6,172 nucleotides of DNA. Source: an uncultured Flavobacterium sp. Lineage in GTDB: Bacteria; Bacteroidota; Bacteroidia; Flavobacteriales; Flavobacteriaceae. The notes under the pieces were generated by a model. That model was not told the origin of the DNA. It did not search any database and saw only the letters and a program-made list of their open reading frames with translations. The position numbers were made by a program, and so were the translations under genes. Below, in pieces: positions 1 to 5,941 of the stretch; within the stretch, counting starts at the first letter, position 1, and every line of letters starts with the position of its first letter. The stretch lies in assembly GCA_946480635.1 (NCBI GenBank), contig CAMLKV010000147.1:1-6172 (forward strand), in the 5' to 3' direction.

Positions 1-17
1 ATGTATAAATCGGTTAA

Positions 18-41
18 AATGAGTTATTCTCATTGTTTTTT
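18..41 (+). terminator. weak hairpin plus T-run, terminator-like
   Basis: AATGAG (18-23) and CTCATT (29-34) form a perfect 6-bp stem around a 5-nt loop, followed by G and six T (36-41) on the plus strand. This is the layout of an intrinsic terminator for a plus-strand gene ending left of the window, convergent with aroE. The stem is short and AT-rich, so termination would be weak. On the minus strand the same stem is followed by only four T, so it may also serve as a poor terminator for the aroE transcript. This is inferred from sequence shape alone. Confidence 0.35.
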
Positions 42-53
42 AGGAGCTTAGTC

Positions 54-72
54 TCTCGTCCAAGTGACGAGA
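54..72. repeat. perfect inverted repeat, 7-bp stem
   Basis: TCTCGTC (54-60) and GACGAGA (66-72) are perfect reverse complements separated by CAAGT. A second, mutually exclusive stem overlaps it: AGTGA (63-67) with TCACT (73-77). There is no T-run on either side, so it is not a standard terminator. It lies in the gene-free DNA downstream of aroE, next to the larger inverted repeat at 83-141, and may be part of the same repeat element. Confidence 0.5.
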
Positions 73-82
73 TCACTGTATC

Positions 83-141
83 TTTTTGGTAACTTCGAGA
101 GTACTTCGACAAGCTCAGCATGACACCTCAGTCACCAAAAA
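83..141. repeat. REP-like inverted-repeat element downstream of aroE
   Basis: The outer arms TTTTTGGTAAC (83-93) and GTCACCAAAAA (131-141) are inverted copies matching at 10 of 11 positions. Between them, ACTTCGA occurs twice (92-98 and 103-109, 11-nt period), followed by the core CTTCGACAAGCTCAGCATGACA (104-125, written here in part as CTTCGACAAGCTCAGC). From memory, near-identical cores recur in intergenic DNA of many Bacteroidota genomes, so this is probably one copy of a dispersed REP-like family. Copy number cannot be tested here because only one copy lies in the window. It begins about 20 bp after the aroE stop and could protect the 3' end of the mRNA or simply be a selfish repeat. Confidence 0.5.
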
Positions 142-161
142 CGATGTCATTTCAATCTGCA

Positions 162-899
162 CTAGGAATTCCAAATTTCCCAAGCTTTTTCAGCTTGTAA
201 AACTAGCATTTCGTATCCATTTTTAATAGTTGATTTTTGTGCTTCAGCTTTAGCTAAAAAAGTTGTTTTTTCTGGATTATAAATTAAATCATATGCAATA
301 TGATTTGAAGTCAAGTATTGATAAGGAATGTCAGGACAATCTTCAATATTGGGGAAAGTACCTATTGGTGAGCAATTAATTATTATTTGATACTCATCAA
401 ATACTTCTTGATTCAATTCACTGTAACTAATTGTTTCATCAGTTTTTTTCCTTGAACCATATTGAAACTCTATTCTTAGTTGTTTTAACCCGTAAGCAAT
501 AGCTTTTGCAGCTCCGCCAGTGCCAAGGATCAATGCTTTTTTATGATGAGGTTTTAATAAAGGTTTTAAAGATTCTGTAAATCCGAAATAATCGGTATTG
601 TGACCAACTAATTTCCCATCAGGAGATATTTTTATGGTATTTACAGCACCAATTTCTTTAGCATTGATAGACAAACTATCAAGAAAAGGAATTACCTCTT
701 GTTTGTAAGGAATGGTAACATTCATCCCAATTAAATTAGGATTGTTTTTTAGTACTTCAGGAAATTCATTTATTGATTGAATATCAAAATTGTCATAACA
801 GAATTCATTTAAAACTCCATCATTCTTAAATTTTTCGGCAAAGTAATTTCTTGAAAACGAATAACTAATATTTTTACCTAGCAATCCTAGTTTCTTCAT
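162..899 (-). CDS. aroE: shikimate dehydrogenase (AroE)
   Basis: This 245-residue cytoplasmic enzyme reduces 3-dehydroshikimate to shikimate with NADPH, in the chorismate pathway to aromatic amino acids. The family signatures appear in order: the N-terminal substrate loop ISYSFSRNYF (11-20) with its two serines, NVTIPYK (60-66) with catalytic Lys66, GAVNT (84-88), HNTD (100-103) with catalytic Asp103, the dinucleotide loop GTGGAAKA (126-133), NCSPIG (175-180), YDLIYNP (203-209) and NGYEML (227-232), with Gln235 just after. The length is slightly short compared with about 270 in E. coli, as is usual in flavobacteria. The ATG at 899 directly precedes the expected KKLGLLGKNIS beginning, although it lies 26 nt inside the upstream TonB-domain gene, which suggests translational coupling. 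It is the last gene of the minus-strand cluster. No key residue is missing. Confidence 0.95.
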   Translation of the reverse strand: MKKLGLLGKNISYSFSRNYFAEKFKNDGVLNEFCYDNFDIQSINEFPEVLKNNPNLIGMNVTIPYKQEVIPFLDSLSINAKEIGAVNTIKISPDGKLVGHNTDYFGFTESLKPLLKPHHKKALILGTGGAAKAIAYGLKQLRIEFQYGSRKKTDETISYSELNQEVFDEYQIIINCSPIGTFPNIEDCPDIPYQYLTSNHIAYDLIYNPEKTTFLAKAEAQKSTIKNGYEMLVLQAEKAWEIWNS

Positions 900-1386
900 T
901 AGTGGTATTGGCTTTAATGTCTATTTGAATAGGAACTATGTATTTTGTCCTTACTGGCTTTTTGTGCCTTGTGCCTGGTTTCCATTTTCTTAGAGATTGA
1001 ATGGTTTTAATTGCTTCAGTTCCTATTTTTTTGTTTAAGTCTCTTAATACTCTAAAATGTGTTAATGAGCCATCTTTTTCTATAACAAATTCAATTAGAA
1101 TTTTTCCTTTCAAATCTTCAGTAGCTACTGGATTGAATCCTTTATTAAAATTCTCATCAAATTTAACGGCACCTTCTGAATATTCAGGAAAAGAATCTAA
1201 TAAATTAGAATTTTTGGGATAATCATAAATATGATTTTCATCAAAAACAGGTTCTACACGAATAATTTGACTAACATCTTTTTTAAGAGTAGTTTCTTGT
1301 GTTTTGCTTGATTTAGTTTTATTTCTGGTTTGACAGAATACTAATGTTGGAAATACAATAAAGGTTAAAGCAAATATTTTCTTCAT
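874..1386 (-). CDS. small exported protein with TonB C-terminal domain
   Basis: This 170-residue protein starts with a signal or anchor segment: KK, then a hydrophobic run (residues 4-17), then FCQT, a cleavage context common in this phylum. The residue before Cys18 is Phe, which argues against a lipobox. After a polar linker (21-70), residues about 77-155 resemble the TonB C-terminal fold: GKILIEFVIEKDGS, then FRVLRDLN, a helix with EAIKTIQSL, the WKPG motif (135-138), KPVRTKY and a final VPIQI strand. Unlike classical TonB it has no long proline-rich spacer, so it may not transduce energy across the periplasm. Proteins of this type may instead be periplasmic adaptors, and the partner is unknown. 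Its ATG shares one base with the TPR gene's stop (TAATG), and its 3' end overlaps aroE. The domain call is by motif pattern and the role is inferred. Confidence 0.83.
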   Translation of the reverse strand: MKKIFALTFIVFPTLVFCQTRNKTKSSKTQETTLKKDVSQIIRVEPVFDENHIYDYPKNSNLLDSFPEYSEGAVKFDENFNKGFNPVATEDLKGKILIEFVIEKDGSLTHFRVLRDLNKKIGTEAIKTIQSLRKWKPGTRHKKPVRTKYIVPIQIDIKANTTNEETRIAR

Positions 1387-2786
1387 TATTTTTTATACTT
1401 CGCTATGGTTTCCTGAACAAGAGTAGTATCCCAAATACTTGGAAAAATTTCTTCAAGTAAGAATTTATTTTTAAAACTTAAGCGTAAACCGTTATTAAGA
1501 TGATATAAACCTTTTTCAGTTTCGTTTAGTGTTAAGTGTAAACCAGCTAATCGATATTCAATTTCATATTCGTCTGGGAAATGATCACAAGCTTGTAACA
1601 ATGTCTGTATTGCAGCGTCAAACTCACCTAAATATTGCAAGATATTCGTCCAATATAACCAAGTTTCTAGTTCAGTATCACCAAACTCAACAGCTTTTCT
1701 GTAACCGTATTCCGCTTCTTCAAACAAATTTAATGCTTTGTTAATTGCCGCAAAACGTTTCCAGTAAAAACGATTTTCTCCATCAATGGCAATAGCTTTA
1801 TTAACAAAGTATAACGCTTTTTGAAAATCATTATGTTTGAAGTGATGATCAGTAATAGCAATCCAACCCTTGTCTAATAAAGGATCTTCATGTACAGTTT
1901 GATTAAAGAATTTTAAAGCTTCTAAATCGTTACCTAATTTTTCATAACATTTACCAATACGCAATAAAGCATATGAAGTAGGATCTTCTAAACGAATAGT
2001 TTCGTTATAGTTGTCGATAGCTTCTTTATATCTTTTTAAGCGCTCAAGTGATTTTGCTTTTTCCATAAAAGCACCCATGAACTGATCGTCAATCACGGTA
2101 GCATAATCAAAAGCTGTATAAGCGTCTTCGTAATTTTTTATTGTATAGTTTAATCTTCCTAACTGATGCCAAGCAATTTCGCTGTAAGGGTTGTTATCGA
2201 TGTAATTAGTTAAAAATTGGATAGCTTCTTCATATTGTTCTAAAAACTCAAAGCAATAAATAACATTATAAAGACTTGATTGCTCTTCTGGCTCTTCTTC
2301 AAGACATTTTATAAAGTATTCTTTAGCTAATTCCAATTCATCCATAAAAAGGTATTCCATGCCTATTAGATTATGAACATCAGCATAATCATCAGTGTAC
2401 TTTAAAGCAATTTTAAGTAATTCAACTGCTTTCTCATGATTATCTTTTTTCGAGAAAATATTGGCCTTTTGAATGTAGATTTCTTCGTTGGTAGGCTCAA
2501 TAGCGTAAAGTTCATTTAAAAGTTTTTCTGCTGTTTCAAGTTTGTCTTCGAAAATCAGCATTTCTACCTGAACTAGTTTTAATCCTGTTGATTTTGGATG
2601 TTGCTCGAGCGCTAACTTAAGTGCCTTCTTGGCAAGACTCGGTTTTCCAATATCCATGTAATGTAGTATGATATCCTCGAATTCTTCTGAATCAAAAAAC
2701 AAAACCTTGTTTGTTTTAAGCATTGATTCAAAACGTGATAAGGATAAATTTCGATCTTCTTCTTCGTGACTCAAATGCATACTCAT
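1386..2786 (-). CDS. tetratricopeptide-repeat (TPR) protein
   Basis: This is a 466-residue, almost entirely helical protein built from roughly eleven or twelve TPR units (about residues 33-440). Typical unit patterns are NLIGMEYLFMDELELAKEYF, AWHQLGRLNYTIKNYEDAY and ALLRIGKCYEKLGNDLEALK. It has no signal peptide or membrane segment from the chosen start, so it is probably a cytoplasmic scaffold, with no enzymatic motif visible. The frame extends upstream to a TTG at 2852, but that adds a lysine-rich, hydrophobic 22-residue stretch unlike the rest. The ATG at 2786 gives MSMHLSHEEEDRNLSLSRFE, which fits flavobacterial relatives as I recall them; the ATG at 2780 is an equally good alternative. 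The stop overlaps the TonB-domain start (TAATG), indicating one transcript. Binding partners are unknown. Confidence 0.88.
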   Translation of the reverse strand: MSMHLSHEEEDRNLSLSRFESMLKTNKVLFFDSEEFEDIILHYMDIGKPSLAKKALKLALEQHPKSTGLKLVQVEMLIFEDKLETAEKLLNELYAIEPTNEEIYIQKANIFSKKDNHEKAVELLKIALKYTDDYADVHNLIGMEYLFMDELELAKEYFIKCLEEEPEEQSSLYNVIYCFEFLEQYEEAIQFLTNYIDNNPYSEIAWHQLGRLNYTIKNYEDAYTAFDYATVIDDQFMGAFMEKAKSLERLKRYKEAIDNYNETIRLEDPTSYALLRIGKCYEKLGNDLEALKFFNQTVHEDPLLDKGWIAITDHHFKHNDFQKALYFVNKAIAIDGENRFYWKRFAAINKALNLFEEAEYGYRKAVEFGDTELETWLYWTNILQYLGEFDAAIQTLLQACDHFPDEYEIEYRLAGLHLTLNETEKGLYHLNNGLRLSFKNKFLLEEIFPSIWDTTLVQETIAKYKK

Positions 2787-2850
2787 TGTTTTTAGAATTA
2801 TCCTTAATAAAGTTAGGAAACCTTTTAATTTGTTTTTGGCATTGAAAATC

Positions 2851-2867
2851 AATTGTTGTGAACAATT
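2851..2867. repeat. short perfect palindrome upstream of the TPR gene
   Basis: AATTGTT (2851-2857) and AACAATT (2861-2867) are perfect inverted copies around GTG, and AACAATT occurs again at 2873-2879. The site lies in the 120-bp gap between the aminotransferase remnant and the TPR start. It could be a protein-binding site or a weak hairpin; it has no adequate T-run to be a convincing terminator. In such AT-rich DNA a match of this size can arise by chance. Confidence 0.3.
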
Positions 2868-2906
2868 TAATTAACAATTTTTAATGATTTTAGCTCTGAA
2901 AAACCT

Positions 2907-3065
2907 TTATTCGTTTTCTATAGTTAATTCATTCATTACCTCATTCATAGCTTCAATAATGATGCCACAACCTTCTTTTATTTCATCATTTGATAATGTT
3001 AGAGGAGGAGTTATTCTGATAGCGCATCCTTCAAAGAGTAACCAAAATAAAATCATGTGATCTAA
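2907..3065 (-). pseudogene. out-of-frame C-terminal remnant of the aminotransferase
   Basis: In the -1 frame relative to the main aminotransferase frame, the sequence runs LDHMILFWLLFEGCAIRI, then TPPLTLSNDEIKEGCGIII, then AMNEVMNELTIENE, and stops at 2907. This is the expected end of a class III aminotransferase, including the conserved Arg-x-x-Pro-Pro-Leu segment of the last core strands. It has no internal stop, so the break is recent or is a sequence error. An ATG at 3056 lies 5 nt after the main frame's TAG (3064-3062), so a separate 49-residue peptide by reinitiation is possible but unproven. The whole ancestral gene would span 2907-4111, about 400 residues, the normal family length. 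Confidence 0.8.
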
Positions 3066-4111
3066 ACGTGGAGTTCGATGTATACTCTGTTAGTGATATC
3101 AGGACTTTCTGTCATGGCGGCCAACATTAAACCTTCACCGCGAATTTCTTTTATTAATGGGTGAATTAATAGTTCTCTAAATAGTTTTTCTTTTTCAAGA
3201 CACTGAGGCATTAAATCGGTTTCTAATAACTCCTGCAGTGTAGCTAAGCATGCGGCAGCAATAACTGGATGCCCACCAAATGTGGTAATGTGTCCTAGTT
3301 TAGGATCATGACTTAACAAATCCATATATTCTGTCTTTGCCATGAAAGCACCTACAGGCATTCCGCCGCCCATACCTTTACCCATAACAACAATATCTGG
3401 AACTACATCATAGTTTTGAAAACCAAATAATTTACCTGTACGACCAAAACCCGGTTGGATTTCATCAAGTATCATTAGAGCTCCAACTTCTTTACAACGC
3501 TTTTTTACTTTTTGCAAAAAGTTGTCATGAGGTTGAATAAATCCAGCACCTCCTTGTATTGTTTCAAGAATAATTCCGGCTGTTTTATCGGTTATTTTAA
3601 GTAAATCTTCTTCGTTATTGAACGTAATAAAATCGACATCAGGAATTAAGGGACGAAATATTTGTTTGCGTTCCTCAAAACCCATAACGCTCATAGAGCC
3701 CATAGTGTTTCCGTGATAGGCATTAAAGCATGAAATTAACTGACTTCTACCTGTTACACGACGCGCTAGTTTTAAAGCACCTTCGGTAGCTTCTGTACCC
3801 GAATTGACTAAATATACTTTATCGAGTGGAGCAGGAGTATTCTCAGCTAATAATTTGCATAACTGTACAGAAGGATCTTGAGCATATTCGCCATAAACCA
3901 TTACATGAGCATATTTGTCCAATTGATTTACAATGGCTTCACGAACTCTTGTGTGTTGATGTCCTAAAGTACATGCTGAAACACCTGCGACAAAGTCTAA
4001 ATAGGATTTCCCATTAGTGTCGTAAATATAAGAGCCTTTTGCATGCGATACTTCCATTCCTAAAGGATATGGTGAAGTTTGTGCCTGATATTTATAGAAA
4101 TCTTTTAACAT
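3062..4111 (-). CDS. class III PLP-dependent aminotransferase, frameshifted before its C-terminus
   Basis: This is a fold-type I aminotransferase related to acetylornithine/ornithine/GABA transaminases. In sequence order it shows NSGTEA (103-108, PLP phosphate loop), AYHG (131-134, cofactor-stacking aromatic), ETIQGGAG (183-190), LDEIQPGFGRTG (215-226) with Asp216 that contacts the PLP nitrogen, GKGMGGG (244-250) with the Schiff-base Lys245, and TTFGGHP (276-282). The amino donor cannot be told from sequence. The frame ends at residue 349 after the unrelated tail YIELHV, whereas the family continues for about 50 more residues, and that segment is present at once in the -1 frame. As read, the protein lacks the conserved arginine strand near the C-terminus and is probably inactive or unstable, unless the shift is a sequencing error. 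The ATG at 4111 lies 51 bp after the OstA-like gene, which suggests co-transcription. Confidence 0.88.
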   Translation of the reverse strand: MLKDFYKYQAQTSPYPLGMEVSHAKGSYIYDTNGKSYLDFVAGVSACTLGHQHTRVREAIVNQLDKYAHVMVYGEYAQDPSVQLCKLLAENTPAPLDKVYLVNSGTEATEGALKLARRVTGRSQLISCFNAYHGNTMGSMSVMGFEERKQIFRPLIPDVDFITFNNEEDLLKITDKTAGIILETIQGGAGFIQPHDNFLQKVKKRCKEVGALMILDEIQPGFGRTGKLFGFQNYDVVPDIVVMGKGMGGGMPVGAFMAKTEYMDLLSHDPKLGHITTFGGHPVIAAACLATLQELLETDLMPQCLEKEKLFRELLIHPLIKEIRGEGLMLAAMTESPDITNRVYIELHV

Positions 4112-4162
4112 TAGTTAACGTCTCGATTTAATTATTTGAAACAAAGAAAATTGACTAGAATA

Positions 4163-5863
4163 TTATTTTTTGTTCTTCGACTTCGACTTCGACTTCGAAC
4201 TTTGGACTTTAGACTTTTCAACTTTTTTAGGTTTGTCATATTCCAAAGTTTCCTTTGTAGCTTCCATAGGAAGATCTGGTTCCATCATTTTTTTCTTTGT
4301 TTCTGCCTGAACTTTTTCGTCTATTTCGAGTTCTTCTTTAGGAAATATATCTGCTAGTGAAAGTAATTGTTCGTCACCTCGCCAAATAAAGCCTTTTAGT
4401 AATCGTGCGTTTTCAGGTAGCTCATTTTCAGGAAGAATGTCGCCATCAACATTCGTAAAAAAAGTAATGGTTTCAATGGTATTTCCGTCAAGAATCATGT
4501 TAATTTTACTGCTGACATTTTTATTGATTCCAATAAGTTCTTGTTTGTCATTTCGCATGTAGTAGATGACTTCGGTGTTTTTAACAACATCGACCTCATG
4601 AAGTTTATTATCTTTAAATTTTCCGAAGAGATGTTGACCTTTAACCTGATTGTAACCAGTTCCAATAGTATCCTTTGAAACTATAAAAGCATTATTTAAT
4701 ACTTTCAATGAATCTATTCTTTCTGATTTTGCATCAGAAATTAAATGCATCACATCACCAGTCATTTGGTTTTTACCATTCCAAAAAATAGGTTTGCCAA
4801 TCATTTGTGTTAAACCTTTCTTTTGGTCATAATGAATAGAATCACATTTACCACTCATATCTTTTTTATAAAAACGAGCGTTATTAAAACCTCTTATAAT
4901 GCGTTCTTGAGGCTTTCCTGTTACAATTAATTTTTTAGCATGGAAATACACAGAATCTTTTTCGAAAAGTGTTGTAACCAATGCTTTTTTAGTGATAAAC
5001 ATGGAATCTTTTTTCTTATAGACTTCAGCATAGTGACCTTTAACAACAAAATTATTGATGGTGTCGGTAATCTTTACATTGTTTTTTGCCTTTGCAAAAT
5101 CTTGCTTTCGGTCATAATAAATATCATCGCCTTCTATAAGTCGGTCTTTGTAGACAATTTTAGACCCTTTTTGGAGCTTTCCTTCGTCTTTTTTGGTATC
5201 GTAAAAACCTTTAGTGGTGTGAATTGTATTACTACTTGATGTAATGGTCGATGGACCAAAAACATAAGCATGACCAGAGTTTGTATAATAATCTAAATGA
5301 TTAGTTTTAATGGTTTGCCTAGGATTTGTAACCGTTACCGCTGTTTGAAACTGAAACTTTTTTTGCGATAAATAATATTTTCCAGATTTGCTAGTCAATG
5401 TGTTTTCTGGATCGGTAATAGTTCCTTGCGAATTATAATATGCCATTTGAGAGTTACGATCAAAATTAATTGTATCAGTAACCAAAGTCATTTTAGGATC
5501 ACGCATGACTACATTTCCTGTGGCATAAGCAAATTTTGTATTTCCGTTGTATTCGGCGTATTTACTGGTCATTGTAAGAGTATCACCTTGTACCATATTG
5601 ACGTTACCAAAAGCTTTAACAAAATTAGCTTTTGTAAAATGGTACGCTTTATTACAAGTCATACGAACTCCTTCGTGAATGATACGCACATTTCCAGTAA
5701 GGACAATCGCTCCAGGGACTTCACTTTCTGAAATATCAAAAAAATCAGAGTTTTCTATGATAACTTGCTTACTGTCTTTGGGAGCAGGCTGTGTTTGTGA
5801 CCAAATTGGTAACATACCAAAAAGAAGGGCGATGCAAGTAAGTTTAATATATAGTGTATTCAA
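4163..5863 (-). CDS. OstA/LptA-like envelope protein
   Basis: This is a 566-residue exported protein. A signal peptide (1-22: LYIK, hydrophobic core, PIWSQ) is followed by many beta-strand repeats of the OstA/LptA type, such as LTGNVRIIHEGVRMTCNKA (55-73), AFGNVNMVQGDTLTMTSKYA (84-103), YATGNVVMRDPKMTLVTDTI and further degenerate units to about residue 495. The known family forms a curved beta-jellyroll that conveys lipopolysaccharide across the periplasm. It is much longer than E. coli LptA (about 185) but has no LptD barrel, a form usual in Bacteroidota. The tail (about 509-566) is charged and ends in a lysine/serine repeat encoded by tandem DNA repeats. The start is TTG at 5863: no in-frame ATG lies upstream before a stop, and the next ATG (residue 17) would remove the signal peptide. 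A promoter candidate lies just upstream. The LPS-transport role is inferred from the family. Confidence 0.9.
   Translation of the reverse strand: MNTLYIKLTCIALLFGMLPIWSQTQPAPKDSKQVIIENSDFFDISESEVPGAIVLTGNVRIIHEGVRMTCNKAYHFTKANFVKAFGNVNMVQGDTLTMTSKYAEYNGNTKFAYATGNVVMRDPKMTLVTDTINFDRNSQMAYYNSQGTITDPENTLTSKSGKYYLSQKKFQFQTAVTVTNPRQTIKTNHLDYYTNSGHAYVFGPSTITSSSNTIHTTKGFYDTKKDEGKLQKGSKIVYKDRLIEGDDIYYDRKQDFAKAKNNVKITDTINNFVVKGHYAEVYKKKDSMFITKKALVTTLFEKDSVYFHAKKLIVTGKPQERIIRGFNNARFYKKDMSGKCDSIHYDQKKGLTQMIGKPIFWNGKNQMTGDVMHLISDAKSERIDSLKVLNNAFIVSKDTIGTGYNQVKGQHLFGKFKDNKLHEVDVVKNTEVIYYMRNDKQELIGINKNVSSKINMILDGNTIETITFFTNVDGDILPENELPENARLLKGFIWRGDEQLLSLADIFPKEELEIDEKVQAETKKKMMEPDLPMEATKETLEYDKPKKVEKSKVQSSKSKSKSKNKK
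4175..4219. repeat. hexamer/heptamer tandem repeat in the OstA-like 3' end
   Basis: Four exact copies of CTTCGA (4175-4198) run straight into three heptamers of the form ACTTTNN (4199-4205, 4206-4212, 4213-4219). On the coding strand the hexamer is TCGAAG and encodes the Ser-Lys repeat of the extreme C-terminus (about residues 555-563). The heptamers encode the non-repeating stretch just before it because their period is not a multiple of three. TCGAAG is open in all three frames (SK, RS, EV), so a heptamer gain or loss would change the tail without an immediate stop. Confidence 0.8.
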
Positions 5864-5880
5864 TGAATAGTAATTTTTGT

Positions 5881-5907
5881 CAAAATTAAATAAAATACGA
5901 CAATCAA
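5881..5907 (-). promoter_or_regulatory. Bacteroidota-type promoter candidate for the OstA-like gene
   Basis: On the minus strand TAATTTTG (5888-5881) matches the TAnnTTTG -7 element known for Bacteroidota, and a TTG (5907-5905) lies 16 nt upstream as a possible -33 element, about one base closer than usual. Transcription would begin near 5875, only about 12 nt before the TTG start at 5863. It sits in the 78-bp gap after the CBS-domain gene and would drive the OstA-like gene and probably the aminotransferase. No equally good match was seen before the aminotransferase or TPR genes. Confidence 0.5.
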
Positions 5908-5941
5908 GAATTTAATTAAGAATAATTTATAAAAAAGTAGA

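Noticed and set aside
1..51. Possible 16-codon plus-strand reading frame ending in TAG at 49-51
   Set aside because: It is too short to judge, runs through the terminator-like hairpin and continues to the window edge. No family signal is visible.
1001..1222. Plus-strand 73-codon frame antisense to the TonB-domain gene
   Set aside because: It is a shadow of a supported coding region with no recognisable motif.
2820..2830. TAACTTTA as a -7 promoter element for the TPR gene
   Set aside because: It matches TAnnTTTG except for the last base, but no TTG lies at a suitable upstream distance.
2787..2852. 22-codon N-terminal extension of the TPR protein from a TTG
   Set aside because: It starts at TTG, is Lys-rich and hydrophobic unlike the rest, lies in the intergenic palindrome region, and ATG codons at 2786 and 2780 give a family-like N-terminus.
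3055..3085. Programmed -1 frameshift in the aminotransferase
   Set aside because: The bases before the TAG (CCACGTTTAG on the coding strand) contain no slippery heptamer of the X XXY YYZ type and no obvious downstream stem. An inactivating indel or sequence error is simpler.
4136..4357. Plus-strand frame encoding a Leu-Arg repeat
   Set aside because: It is the antisense shadow of the OstA-like 3' end. The Leu-Arg run is just CTTCGA read on the other strand, and the composition is unlike a real protein.
4940..5731. Plus-strand open frames of about 100 codons inside the OstA-like gene
   Set aside because: They lie wholly antisense to a strongly supported gene, and their Cys/Phe/Ile-rich translations show no recognisable domain.
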